Source of the DNA: Varroa destructor
Lineage: Eukaryota; Arthropoda; Arachnida; Mesostigmata; Varroidae
Assembly: GCF_002443255.2 (NCBI RefSeq)
Contig: NW_019211455.1
Span: forward strand, 49,440,638 to 49,504,637
DNA: 64,000 nt
Direction of reading: 5' to 3'
The notes beneath the pieces are model-generated. The model was given only the letters and a program-made list of their open reading frames with translations, ran no database searches and was not told the DNA's origin. Position 1 is the first letter of the stretch, and each line of letters opens with the position of its first letter. Below, piece by piece: positions 25,810-38,828 of the stretch. A program made the translations under genes and the position numbers.

Positions 25810-28800
25810 TCAAGTCGTGCATCCCTGGAAGACAGCAGAGAGTCAAAGTTGGTCGCCTTAAATCTGTTTGGAAGAAAGTCAACGCCGCAAAATTTTCGAA
25901 CATATCCAAAAGGCTACTGTAACTTAGAACATCTAGTTCTGTTATCATATGGTATACGTGTCTCCCTACCTGCTTTTGTGCTGTTAAAAAGGTACTCTTC
26001 TGTCAAGGATCTCTTTTCCATTGTTTTTGCTATAACAATTGCTGTCTCGCGAGTAACACAAAGGTATGTATTTATATTTAATCATTTTGAAATGCTCCCC
26101 GAAACTTGATTTTTAAATTCCAGATACCTCGATGTGGTATTTTGCTAATTCTACTTGACGTATTTGAGTATAAGAAGCGGCCAGCTAGTGGTAGTCAGAT
26201 AAGTTAGCTCGTTAGGTTATTTTAGTACGATAATCCAAAAATCTGACTTTGAATAACTATTTTTGAAGTGGTATTGGACAATACGAGGGCTGCATCTGAT
26301 TCATAACTACCTAAATTTGTTCCAGACATAACTTTCTGAGTTTTGTTTACATGACGCTTACAGACAGCATCTTCAGAGTAAACTAAGAGAGAGTTCATAG
26401 TCTGGGTTTATTGGACAACTCGTATGTTCATTTGCGATTCCAACTTTGATACAGTCTACTATTACTTTTATCCGCATCTCAAATTTGTTTGACATTCTTT
26501 GTTTACATGTGCAATTTCTTTTTAATAGAAGGCTGCTAGTGTATTTCTCATCAGGTTCTGAAGAAAAACTTATGCAGGTGTCTTGTCTTCGTTCCCACGT
26601 AATAACCAGTATTCTTGAGACTGTTTCGTCTGCACCGCATTTCGTACATGCTCTTTTATCATTCGCACAGCTCCCTTCGTTCGCAACGGAATGGTATGGC
26701 ATAAATAATTCATAGCTTATTTTCTATTTTCAAGATAGCCTGTTTACGAATTATAGTCTATTGCTCGACATGAAGTTATGCGAGTAACCAATTTGTTACA
26801 ACCTTCATCATTGTCAAGTTTGCTACGTATTTTGTAAGTTATACCACAATTCCCAGTTGTCTCCTCGTTATCAGTGTCAATCGTTAGCCATCATATGTGT
26901 CAGTGGTTTTATTTTTTTTTTTATCCCACACGGACTTCGTGTTAATTTTGCACTATTTCTAGTTCTCAAGTTCTTTTTATGGATATTCCTCCTCCAAAAT
27001 AATTAGATCATCAACTATGGAAAATGCAGTCAATCTCATGCGAAAAAATGCCTTTTTGCCACATATATTGCATCTTTTTTTCCGATTTCTACCTTTTTGT
27101 TTCTCTTATTTTTTTACATTATCATGATTTGTTGTTTTGTCACTACTTAACGTTGTGGTTGGATTGTAGCAATAATGTTGCGTACCGTTCTTGCGACAGC
27201 AAGCGCAGGTATGACTATTTGAGAAGTCGTCCCCTCGGCCGCATCTGTTTTTTCCCCATTTTACACACAATCCAAGAACAAAATGCAATAGGTAGCTCAA
27301 CTTCATCGCGATTCCCATGGAATAATGCCATTGGGATTTCGATCAAAGATGCATCTGGGATTACCATTAGCTTTTTCTTCGGATTATACGGTGACAAAAT
27401 ATAGCCCAATTTTATGAAATGTATGCTCTTGAATATATTCGCAAAACTTAATAAAAAGCTTTAGTAGCTATTAATTTTAATGTTCCATCGGAACTGTGGT
27501 AAACTGATAGGGGTCATTGTGTGTGTCAATCGCACTTATATGCCCCGCTGTCAAATCTCGTTTACTGTACTTCATTGTGCTCCTCTACTTAATTTCTATT
27601 AGTGAGACGTTTCTAAAGATTTTTCGAGGCGACTACTTGTCAATCATAAAGGCTTATTTATTATAAGGTTAATTTCTCCTTTGAAATCGAAATAAAACTT
27701 TATCGTTTTGTCAACTTTCTTTCATTTGTGGGCATTAATCTATTTCTCTAATTTTTACTCGCACTCCTTTAAAATGTGCATCAATTGAAAACAATTCTGA
27801 GATTTCCCCAACGCTTGGTCTTGATGGACAAAAGTTGGCTTAGTATTCGCAGTATTATACATTAGTTTGTAAAAGCAGATCGTTTCCTTTGTAAAGTTTC
27901 TTCATCAAAAATTTTTTAAAACTAAACCTACATTTCAGGAGTGTCCTATACCGTTTTGTGCGCCGAGGTCATTATTTCGTCCTATTCTGTAGTCAGGGCC
28001 TTGCCCCTCCTCATTACAAAATGTTCTCTAAATCTACAAATCTGTAGATTATGTCCTTTTGTTACAGTAGCAGTATAACGAAATTTGCATTTATTGTTTC
28101 GGTTTATACTGCCTATGCCTACCGGTGTTATAAGTAAAGGAATAATCTCGAATTAAGGCTACTATTAAAAAAAAACTCAATGTGTTTACAAACTTTCTAC
28201 ACATAAGGTTTTACTTAAGCACAACGTCAATAAGATAGGCTCTATTGGCTCACGCTATAGCACCCAGCATTTAACCGCTTTTTCGCACATACTTAGCACT
28301 ATCTTTGAAATAACAGCACCGCTAGCTAGTGGCCCACCGTCGATAGATTGTCATCAACCAAGAATACCCGCGCTGTCCACGAAAGAGGGTTTACATCTTA
28401 AAAAAACCCTGTTTGGTACGGCCTGTAGACCGGACACACCACTGATCATTTTTTTGACGAAACTATCAGCTCTGTTCGGTACCTTGTCATGTTCTCAGAT
28501 TTTCTTGTACTACAAATCGTCAAAAAACGTTAGCAAGACACTTGGTTTCAGGTCCATCTTTCTACATAATTAAAAACATATTCGCCTTATTAAAGGACAA
28601 CTTCGATGGCCGGCTATCTTTAGGCGTAGTGATACCAAATGATTCCCAGATCATATGATATGACTCCGCTCAATTTCATAAGAGTGCCTAAAAACAAAAG
28701 GTAAGCAAATTTAAGAAAAATATTCAATCCGCTATTCGAGAAATAGGACCAAATGTGTGCGAAAAAAAGGCCAAAAATTCACTGAAGCGAATAATACCTG

Positions 28801-30550
28801 CTGCGAACAATGTCAAGAGAGTTCGCCTTATTAAATTCGTAGGCAAAAAAGATGAAAGTTTGTAGCACGAAAAATATACGTTCAGTGCTCATTTTTTGGC
28901 TGGCATCGTCTCTCTTCATCTTATTAAAAAATGTATTCATACGTCTTGGTTTTGTTCCTCTCCGGTTAACCTGAAATGTTTTTACATGCGCCTATCTGCT
29001 GGTTTGCTGTTTCTTCGATTCGTCACTCGTGTGCTTCTGCATAGGATACTTGGAGATGATTTCCGGTTATTTCTGGATGCAATATTAAACTATGTTTCCT
29101 ATAACGTATTTACGGATTGAAGAAAGCAAACAAATTGCAATACTCACAATTGACATGTATTTCGGAAAGAGTTTTACATTGTAGATATGTAAGCTGTCAG
29201 CTTTATTTCCAACCCGAAGACAGGACAGAAGCTCAAGGAAAGACATTGTGTACCTTCAATAATTAGTTCCCTCTCACAGTTTACGAACAGAAACGAGATA
29301 CAGATATACTATTTTACAAAAGCGCATGGAGTGGCCTGGCAACAGTAGGTGATTTAAAGCAGTTTGCGCATGTATCATATGTTTCTGTCGTAAATACTCC
29401 ACGTTACTTACACGATTAAGAAAACGATCGTTTTGAAGTAACTTTATTAATAGACGTACATTAATGCAACTTATAAAACAACTTTATCCAAGTGTAGGGT
29501 AACGAGTTTGTTAGTGAACTTCTGGTTTGGTAGTGAATCAGTTGTACTAGTCGCAACGCAGGATACTTTACTAGCCTCCCCAACCTGCATAAATAATAAT
29601 TTTCATCGTTTGCTGCTGATGTGACTCTAACAAGAAATGTTGTTTGGCTTTATCCTTTCAAAACGGCTACAACATAGAGGCTACGAGTAAGAGCATGTTC
29701 GACTGAACTATGATTGATTTTAAAAAAATTTGAGTAAATTTTTGCCTTCGCATGATACGGCTGTATCACCACCCAGCACTGCCGGATCTATCCAGAACCA
29801 GAACACAGAAAATCAATCCCAATAACTATAGCTGTTGATCAGATTGGTGGCATTGATTATGAGTTGGTAGCCAAAGACCGCTTAGTAGTACTGAATGATG
29901 CCTTCAAAAAAGCAAATCGTCAGACCCGCTAATGGCTGTGTCTCAAAGCTGTTGTTTTATATAGGGTACTTATTATACATAACAACGATAATATGTAATT
30001 GTACCAATGTTCATGTGAATCTTACTACTCTACCTAACGTTCATCCTCCTTCGTAGACAGGGCCCAACAGCTCGCGCGGAAATATTTTCGTATTCAGCAA
30101 CTTTAACAGAATACACATTTGGATAGGATGGAATTCCGGAAGAACAAACTATTCAGCCCTTGGCTCATTATTCTTGCCGCGTTACTTGTCGTTCCGGCCT
30201 TTTTAAAAGAAACTGCTACTACTTCCTTTCCATGTCTCCGCATGACTGTAAAAGTTGATTGGGTGTTATGAGATGTGACGTCTGACTTGACCTTCTCAAA
30301 AAAGGGTCGATTGTCTCTGCAGGTCATACGTCTGTGTGTGTACGTGTATGAGGTTTCTCTTCTCTGAGAGTTCTCGTCTTCCTGCCTAGACAACGGGGTA
30401 CAAACAAGGTTTCTAGCCGTGTATGTGTTTGTGTGTGAGTAGCAGACTTGTGCGCGTTACCTTTCGCTTTGTATCTTGTGTGTGACCGCTTCTGCCTTTG
30501 TATGTGGGCGCGCGTTGTCTGTCTGAGCTGACCTAGCAATAGCAACAAAA
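25810..30550. other. AT-rich non-coding DNA
   Basis: Long AT-rich stretch with homopolymer runs. The 126-codon frame at 27024-27404 and the smaller frames show no domains and are rich in F, Y, I and S, as expected from AT-rich random sequence. From about 30.3 kb GC content and CpG rise toward the island at 30.6-31.2 kb. Confidence 0.35.
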
Positions 30551-30615
30551 TGACGATAGCCTTTAAAGTTCTATTTTGGCCCACTCCGCCGAGACCGCAA
30601 CGATAATACCATCAG

Positions 30616-30663
30616 CGTTGTCGTTGTCATCGTCGCCGTCGCCGTCGCCGTCGTCGTCGTCGA
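30616..30663. repeat. GTC-rich trinucleotide microsatellite
   Basis: An imperfect run of GTC and GCC triplets. It lies about 330 bp upstream of the candidate start codon at 30993 and is part of a CpG-rich island, a setting common for promoters and leaders. Confidence 0.85.
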
Positions 30664-30992
30664 CATCAGCGATGCTGCGCTCCCACCCAGCTGGTTACTT
30701 GCCTTGTAATGTTTGGCCTGTGTTTAACCATTCTCATAACTATCTGTTTCTTTTTTCTTTCGCGTGGTATGTTATTCGTGCATTACGCTCGTGCACGTCT
30801 GTGCGCCAGTCTATGTATGTGTGTGCGTAATGTTCAAGTCACGACAACAATGACATAACGCTTGCTCAGCCGTTGGCGCGACCTCCACTGCCGTTGTATT
30901 TGTCTCAAAAGGATTAGAGAAGCAGGCGAGAATTCAGCGTCCAGCAACGGCAGCAACAGCGGAGTCCTCGAGAAAGAGCGTGACCCTTGCAA

Positions 30993-31235
30993 ATGGCAGA
31001 CAAAAATAGGCGAAGGCAATACGGTCACTCGTTTATACGGCAGTATGTATGGACAACATATCAACTGTTGTTGTTGCTCCTGACTTTAACCGGCGCTGTG
31101 GAAGCTGCTACCGCAAAGGTCCAAATGCCCTGGTCGTACAACCTTCCTAGCGAAACAGGTACGCCGCTTCACGGATGGTTTGACACGATGGCTCCCCGAA
31201 ACTTACAACACAAGGCACACGAAAAGGAAAAATAA
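30993..31235 (+). CDS. candidate first coding exon with signal peptide (unknown gene)
   Basis: The ATG at 30993 (context CAAATGGCA) opens an 80-codon frame in a CpG-rich island. The N-terminus is basic (residues 5-8 NRRR), followed by a hydrophobic core of leucines at 25-31 and a signal-peptidase-like site near residues 36-41 (AVEAAT). That is a good secretory signal, though its n-region of about 23 residues is long. After codon 55 the sequence ACAG|GTACGC at 31158/31159 could be a phase-1 splice donor. If used, the remaining 25 codons are intron. I do not recognise the mature part (KVQMPWSYN onward). It is on the strand opposite to KCNQ and would be a nested gene if KCNQ spans the region. 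Chance is a real alternative. Confidence 0.3.
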   Translation: MADKNRRRQYGHSFIRQYVWTTYQLLLLLLTLTGAVEAATAKVQMPWSYNLPSETGTPLHGWFDTMAPRNLQHKAHEKEK

Positions 31236-31616
31236 TATCTGAGGAAAACCTCTGGTCATTTTACTGCCGCCCCTAAATAAAACCGCTGGAACCAGAACGG
31301 GTTAAAGGCTGCTGGCCGTGTCGGGGTAACAATGCAAAATGTGTAGAACGGTTTCTACGGCTATTACCAAATATATACACACAACAATGCTAATGCACTT
31401 TATTGAAACTACTTCAATGGCGGAGAGTCATGAACAACCTTTTTGGTTAGTGGCTTCCGAGGCCTCTAACCAGATATAGACAAATACGGGCTAGACTATC
31501 AAGTATAGATAAGAAGAGTAAGTTTACTAAAAACTTGTTGCACAAAGAAAATAACTTGGGCCCCAAGCAACATACTGGTTAGCCGTGCTTTCGAAATTAG
31601 CCTTTGTGTCTTAGGC
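31236..31616. other. non-coding, no gene seen
   Basis: Nothing recognisable between the candidate exon and the hairpin at 31.6 kb. Confidence 0.35.
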
Positions 31617-31654
31617 AAAATACTGCTAAGCTAGTACCAACTTAGCAGTATTTT
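31617..31654. repeat. perfect 14-bp stem with 10-base loop
   Basis: AAAATACTGCTAAG and its exact reverse complement flank the loop CTAGTACCAA. The strong hairpin ends in a T run on the plus strand. The stem is shorter than in standard microRNA precursors. Confidence 0.9.
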
Positions 31655-33480
31655 TCCGTTCAGTATTATTAGGTAGTCAAATACATGTTCTTGACTAGGA
31701 GCAGATATATTGAACGTTCAGACTAAATGGATAGAAGGTATATAGCTTAAAGAGTCGATACATACATAGAGTGGAGTATCTGAAACCGGAGTTTTACTTG
31801 ACTGTTTACCTAGTGTTAAAGGAGAATCAAAAACTACCGGTTACTTTTCTTGAGAGAATTGAAAACCAAATGGCCCCAATCAAATAGCTTGGTTTATCTG
31901 CCTTCAGAGACATCTGGCTTTTGTATGGCATACAATGTGTAGCTGAAGCCTTCGTATATAATCCGTTACATGGCACTTTCGCTCCCATCAAATTACTTCG
32001 CTCAGGTACTAACTAAAACAAAAAGATCTTCAGAAGCACACTTTTGGAGCCTCATGAAGTGTTGCATAGTAGTTGACCTTTACTTAAATTCCGAAAATGA
32101 CGCGTTGTTCTTCGCCATGGCGAGTACGTCGTTTTGTTCCAGAAAGGAGTGATTTTTTTCCAGAGCTAAGTATATTTTGATGAAGCCATGTCGCTTACGA
32201 CGAGCCCGCGATCAAAGTTTGTCGGAATTTGAATTCCATGCTATGTGTATATTTATACAGGTGAATCCAAGCTGTTAAATGCAAGGACATAATGCTGGTG
32301 CTTCTGCCCTTTACCGTAATGGCGGCATTGTCACACCGCTTGGTCAATTCGAAGTGTTCCCTAAGGCTGGCATTTACATGTATTTTTGATAGTTACGTAT
32401 TTTACTCGAACCGTCACAATATCATTTGGCATTGACGAACCTGAATATTAATTTAAGAAAATTCTATTCTTAAGCAGGCTGCTGTAATAATGGATCCAGC
32501 TATTGCTTATCGAAGCCTGTGACTTTTCAGAGCAAAATCAGCTATAGTACTACTGAAGACGCCGAAAAAATATTTGTATCCAGGAGCTGTTTTGAGTGGT
32601 GAATGTTAATCGTTGGTCTTCTATTTTCCGGCGTAAATGAGAACGTGTTTCCACTCAATACCTAGGCCACCTTATGCTTTCAGGGATAATCTCCGTTGTT
32701 CACCTACCTTCATTGAAAGTCGAAATTATACTAAAGTCACTCGTATGAATGGGACTTTAAAGCCTCGCCAGGAATATCAGCCAGCCAGTCGCTTCTAATA
32801 GCACCAAACAGAAAGTATTAATAAACTCTATTAATGTTATTAGTTTGTACCTACTTACTAAAGATTTGTTTAAAACTTGAACTGCTCTTTTTCTATAAGC
32901 AGTATCGAGAATTATTTAAACCGAATTCGTACACACCATCGATGGTATCTCTGCGGTACATTGGCAAGCCCTAATGAAGAAGACTAACTATTATCGTTTG
33001 GTCCTCTTGAAACTGCACCCAGTTTGCTTTCTGCGTTGTTCATTCTTTACCAACATAAACGGAACCTTCATGTGGGAGAAATACTCGTAGATTTCGTTGG
33101 CGTTGTGCTGCTAGAAATAACGATAAAGTATATACTCTATCAAACACCTAATGATCGAACGGTTTGTGATCCTCGTCCATCAAAAGCGTCTGATTGAGTT
33201 AAAAGGAAAGGAGAATGAATCGAATAAAAAGCTGATATATCGGGAAGGTCGATGCATAACAAGATTGCACTTCTTTCTACGTGCCGGGTTCCTTTTCGTA
33301 CGTAGGCCAGTTATAGGAGAAACAACGGATACAGCTGTTTCCGAATACCTACCTAGCAAGTTATCTACCTGATATAAAGCAACACTTTCAAGTGAGCAGC
33401 TCAAAGTATTTAACGATTGATATATCTAATAGTTAATCTATGACCTGCTGATTCAGGGGTTTCATGAATTTCTACACATG
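31655..33480. other. AT-rich non-coding DNA
   Basis: No exon, RNA gene or transposon domain was recognised. The two opposed frames near 33.2-33.4 kb overlap each other and show no motif. Confidence 0.35.
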
Positions 33481-33565
33481 GTGTAGCCAGACCCGGAATC
33501 AAACCTGGACTACTTAATATGCATTTGTGGTTAACACATTACCATCGCACTGAACGGTCGGGCGA
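33450..33565 (-). mobile_element. tRNA-derived SINE-like unit
   Basis: On the minus strand, CCGTTCAGTGCGATGG (33557-33542) resembles an RNA polymerase III A box within a D-arm. About 37 bases later GGTTTGATTCC (33505-33495) resembles the B box consensus GGTTCGANTCC. The following GGGTCTGGCTACACC is like the 3' part of many arthropod tRNA-derived SINE heads (GTTCGATTCCCGGTCTGG). The acceptor stem does not pair well, so this is not an intact tRNA gene. The tail seems to run on toward 33450 and beyond; its end and any target-site duplication were not determined. Confidence 0.5.
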
Positions 33566-34623
33566 TGGACTATATTAGGTCAACTGCTGAATGCTATGGA
33601 ATTAAATACACATCGGTTGAGCCTCGCGCCTATGCACTACCATAGCCTACTACCTACAATAGCATACTGTTCATTACCAAGCCCCTATTATGACGACCTT
33701 ATGTGTTTTACTTGTTCTGATTACTGCAATCATCGTATTATGAAACTCGACATAGTCCCGTTCCGCCGCTTAGAAGAAATCCGTACAGGTTTTATAAAGA
33801 AAAATGGATAGCTGTTGGCTTTTTATATGCTTTTCATATATGAACAATACCACAGCGTGCAACACGCGTGCACTTATGTACTTTCTTATCGTTTTGTCGT
33901 ACATGACGCGTGCGCAACGATCCGCACTACACACATTTATCGAACGCTACCGAACGCATACTTTTTTGAATCTAATCTAAGTCGAGTTAGGCCTGGTCGG
34001 CCTGAACGCAAGACCTGAAGCTACCTTGCTGCGCTAATTCCCCTCTCCTCTTGAAGTTGTCGTCCCATTTAAGTTTTCTCGTACCTGCCCTTCGTCGCCC
34101 AGTAAGTTCACTGAACTATTACTGAGTTAATCCGCCATACTATACTACGTTAGTAATTCCGCTAACTTCCATTACTCAGTTACTGTAATTTAGATACTTC
34201 ACTATCATGTCCTCATCGTTCTGTGATCTTGTGAACAATATTCCAGTTTCCAATTATATCGTACTCCTATTATCATCACTACGCAACCCTTGACATTTTC
34301 CTTCGCGGTCATTGCGTCCTAAAAACGAAGATTAGACCTTAAATTTTCAAATTTCCCGTAAATATTATGCAAGAATACACAAGAAACTGGACAAGTAAAT
34401 AATATGCAAAGGTAAATCTTCCCCACGAATTCTCAACTGTTTCTCGGGCAAAAGCTGCATACATCTCCATTACAGAAGAATTCTACGATTTGCGAGTCCT
34501 ATTGTATACTTGTATTATAGAAATGGCCAAATTAAACTTCTTCGTTTCTCCAAAACTTTCAGTTCTGCGTTAGGAGATCTAATAAATGCACGCAAAATTT
34601 GTTAGAGTCATATTATGGATGGG
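33566..34623. other. non-coding, no gene seen
   Basis: AT-rich sequence without recognisable exons or RNA genes. Confidence 0.35.
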
Positions 34624-34942
34624 CATATATATATGTATATAGGGTGGGGCATCTAAACTATATTCAGCGTTGACGGACGGCTTGTCATAGCGGACATGCC
34701 TTCATCTGTGATAATTGCTACTGCAAAAAAGTTCATTCTTTCTAAAATTAAGCAACAAACTAGCCAAGATGTAAAATAATGTGCCGTTTTTGCAAGTATT
34801 AGCCATTATCTAATCTTAATTGCCCTAGGCAAAATGTCAACCAGATGGACAACTTTTTTTGCTCGGAATCGACAGTTTACATCAGTTCGTGCAGCCTTTC
34901 ATGCGGCAAGTCGGAATTAAAGTTTAGGCTTCAAGGGCTTAA

Positions 34943-35068
34943 AGATTCATCAAAGTTGCTCAGGAAGCCAGTTTAAGATATCTAGGTTTTCCTACGAAAA
35001 CGAACAGCCATTTGAAAATAGGCGATATCAATTGCCGATCGGGTCGTCCAAATAAGCAAGGTTTCTAT
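34943..35068 (+). mobile_element. possible transposase DNA-binding-domain relic
   Basis: A 42-codon frame between stops reads like the second helix-turn-helix of a Tc1/mariner-type transposase. AQEASLRYLGFPTKTNSHLK resembles a recognition helix region, and SGRPNK resembles the GRPR-type AT-hook that follows it in these proteins. No DDE catalytic segment was seen and no terminal inverted repeats were identified. The stretch GGGTGGGGCATCTAAA at about 34643-34658 could be part of one end but has no partner that I found. Support is thin. Confidence 0.22.
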
Positions 35069-35156
35069 TAGAAAGGACTTGCAGAGTAAGGAGCAATATT
35101 TTGAAAACAACTAATGCGTGCTTTAGATTAGTAATTGAAGACGCACTCGTGATAAA

Positions 35157-35158
<2 letters not shown>

Positions 35159-35193
<35 letters not shown>

Positions 35194-35215
35194 TACATAT
35201 ATAGATATATATGTA
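35159..35215. repeat. TA microsatellite
   Basis: Long alternating AT tract with occasional C and G interruptions. Confidence 0.95.
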
Positions 35216-35280
35216 TTGATTAAGCATGACCATCGAAATCACACTCCTGGGACATGAAAAGATTTTGTTCGAATATCCCT

Positions 35281-35308
35281 AATATATATATATATATACA
35301 TATATGTA
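35281..35308. repeat. TA microsatellite
   Basis: Second TA tract 65 bp after the previous one, with one C interruption. Confidence 0.9.
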
Positions 35309-38300
35309 GACAGATAGAAGTAAAGATATGTGTACCATAATATTTTCGTTGTTTATGATCTTCTTGAAAGATGTGTCACAGTCATTTTAAGGCACCCTGG
35401 GGCGTTCACTGCACTTTGCTGCTCCTGTGGTTTCCTCTCTCGAAGCTTTAGGCCACATTCGCTTTTTGTTTCAGGCACTTTCTAAGCACCGTTTACATTG
35501 AGTAAGCCGGAGATTCGATGCATCGATTGGTGCTTTAGTCAGTTTCCTTTTCTAAAGGTTAGTAGTCAGTGGGAAAGCGTCACATACAATGCTTGTATTA
35601 CTCTTCTCTGGGATGCTTTGTAGACCTTTAGGAGTACTAGAAATATTATCATTTGTCGGTGACGATTCGAGATCAGCTGTCTTTTAGAACTACGTTCTCA
35701 GTACATAGCATGCTAAATCGCCAAATCCACATATATATACATTTAGCTCTAAGATCTTTTACTGTCAGGCTTATTTAACCTGCGTTTGTTTTATGATAAA
35801 ATGCATTTAAGTTTATCGGACGTATTTCAGCACAGCAAGCTATGAGACTGAGAGCTAGCCAGCACCGGAGAAGATCTTTTAGATTATCTGTACATTATCT
35901 CAGATATCTTTAATAGTGTAGCGCTCTAAAACCTACTTCTCTATAAAACTAGCTATAAATATTTTAGACATTTCGGGAAAGAGTTATAAACGAGAATCGC
36001 TGCGATCGTGTCTAAAAGAAGGTAGGCATATACACAGGCTATCATAAGCGCGATTATACCAGATATGGCGCCGTCCTGATTCAAGACCTGAGATCTTACT
36101 ACTAGTATCATAACAATTACACCAGGACGATTGTAAGGCAGCCTTGTACGTTTTTAAAAACTTGTCCATTGATTTTGCTTGAGCACACATACCCATTGTT
36201 GAAGCTGTTGCATTGGAAAACGCAGATGATGTAAGCTGACGTGGTCGGTCGGACAGTCGACCAAGGCAAACATAAGAACTACACTAATGTGCTCGTACGT
36301 AAATCTTGCGTGTTTGTAATTATACAAACAAATCAGCAATTTATTGTTAAACTACACCTTTTCTCTATGCCGCCGTAAAATTTTCACAACTTTGTACCCA
36401 TTTATAGCCAAAGCCAATTCAAAGCTGCCTTCTCTCGAAGACGATTTTTACGTATACTCGTAAAAAGAGCTCAACGATACATACCACTGCGCAACGCTTT
36501 GTCCTGGGCAACTTCACAGCCTGCGCTGCTGTTAACTTGTCGTGAATTAGTAGTCTGCATATAGAAACCCCAAAACTCGCCCACACATATTGAATGACCG
36601 AAATTGAATGATACTTTGTATATATTGCTCTGCGCTGTATAATCCATGAGAGAAAGTGTTAGTTGTAGTGTTTGATGCTTCCTGTACCTTTGAGCTAGCT
36701 CATCGAGTTATTAAATAACTTAACTTAACTGAACGCTCCAAAAGTCCTTGCCCTTTGAAGAAATTTAACTAACCTCCGTCCGAATGAACTTCGTTGAAAG
36801 ATGAGCTTTTCGTCTTTCTTCTTCGCTGGCGACGACTGTAATTTTCATGGAAGACTTCCGGCCATGTGGCCGAGACTCTGCAGGAAGTCATCCGTTTTCA
36901 GGTATGTGAATGTGTGTTTCGATGTAGAAAAGTCGTTGTTCTCCTAATACGCTTAATTGTACCAAGGGTACCGAAGGCACGAATGTTGCCAGTAGTCTCA
37001 CATTTACATTTTCTCCACCCGCTGCTTGTGACAGGCCGCTGTCAATACGGCATTCACAACTCCGTGACTTTTAGGCAAGCTCAACACAATAAAAATGAAG
37101 AAAAAGGCGCAAAGTAAGAAGCTATATTGCTTACAGGAACGCGAGTTTGCATATAAATCGAGTGTGTCCCAATGTGGAAAAATACAAGTAGGTTGTTTAC
37201 CGCTATGGCTAATTTCTTTCCTTTCCAGTTAATTATTTTCGTTCCTTTCGAATAAATGTCATCAGTAATTAAAAAAACGAATATTACCATAAATGTGGGT
37301 GTTCAAATAGATCCGTGAGTACAATCCTCTCACATATAGCAAATTACAGTAGCGTAACATTCACGTACATTGAGAACTGCATGGTTAATAATGCTATTAA
37401 TTACAGGTCTCACAGATCATTTTTTCGAAATTTTTTTTACATAAACTTCTTTCTCTAGAGTAAACCCTGCCCGGCATAGACTAAGCCATCGTTTACGAAA
37501 GAACATTGGCCCAAATATATACTTCGCTATAAATTTTAACCGTAGCGAAATAATACTCTTGCTAGTTGAGGCTTGTAAATTTACAGATTTAGTTATTAAG
37601 AACGTCTTTTATTTGTACTGAAGTTCGGAACTCAACACAGGTCGACTTCAACAGCCTAACGAGTGATCCGTGAAAGATCGTAACTTCCTCATAATCTAAC
37701 AAAGACTGGCCACCTCCAGTCAGTGAAGTCTTTAGGGGTATCTCTTTCTATAAGGGACATACTCGTTAGGAGATCAGCTTCCTTCGCAAAATATGCCACT
37801 TCTTGACCTCTATGGAAAAATGGTGTACGTTAAAGCTGCAGACTTTTCAGACCTCTCTCGCGAAAAAAAGCAAACAAGTGATTTATAGATTATTGATCCT
37901 TTAAATAAATTACTTTTTATTCAATTGGAACTATTTCTAGTGATTCACTTTATCACTGGAAAAAAAATTACAACAGCAAGGGGTAAAAACAGATGCATGC
38001 TGGGGGGGGGGCTGTAGTGTCGGACATAATATATTCACATAGTGCCTAACCCTGAATTTCCTGTAATGTTACTCTTATCTTTGCAATTTTATTTTTGACC
38101 TTGTGTTGCATAGAAGCCGAAGCGACACGAAATATTGAAGGTACTACTAGTCTTATGGATTTTTTTTTTTTCGTAAATGTCGTCAAATAAAAATTTCATC
38201 CCGCTTTTGATTGATATTTCTTTTTATCTACATTTATGCTCCTTTTTGTTGTTAGCAGTAGTATATTTGCTTGCGTCTCATTAATCAGTGGGTCAGTGTT

Positions 38301-38828
38301 GATAAATAACTTTGTTCAAAAAAGCTGTTTATCAAGACTGACTAGAGCATATTGCGGTTGATGGAAAACGTGAGCATAAATCGAACCGGAACAAAAGACT
38401 AACAAATCTTAATAATAGTCTACCTTCTATCAACATACAGAATACTAAGCGTTTTGTAGTTATATAGCTAAAAGCAGGAACGAGCGTCATATATGGAAAA
38501 CAATGCAAATATTGCAATTTAGCTAAAAGTACATCACAGTAGGTTGACGCCCGAGGGAGACCAGGCACCTAAGTGAACCCTAGAGGCAAAAGCTATGTGA
38601 GCTCGTAACTGTAGCTGACGGCGAGAGCAAACGTTCTTAAGCAGGAGGTGGACCATGTTGAAGATGCGACTATCTGTCGATGCTAGCAACAAAAATAACA
38701 ATAGCTCAACATACTAGCCGACAGAAAACTAACATATGCGCCTAACTCACTGAGCTAATGGCAGTATTTAATCGTCTTGTGTCGAGATGACGAGTTGATG
38801 TTGGAACTCGATGCTTTTTCAATTCCAG
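35309..38828. other. AT-rich non-coding DNA
   Basis: No gene was recognised. A run of ten G lies at 38002-38011. The plus frame at 36866-37117 and the minus frame at 38332-38568 show no domains. Confidence 0.35.

Noticed and set aside
33494..33557. Intact tRNA gene
   Set aside because: The A and B box resemblance is good but acceptor and anticodon stems do not fold properly, so it is called a SINE-like unit.
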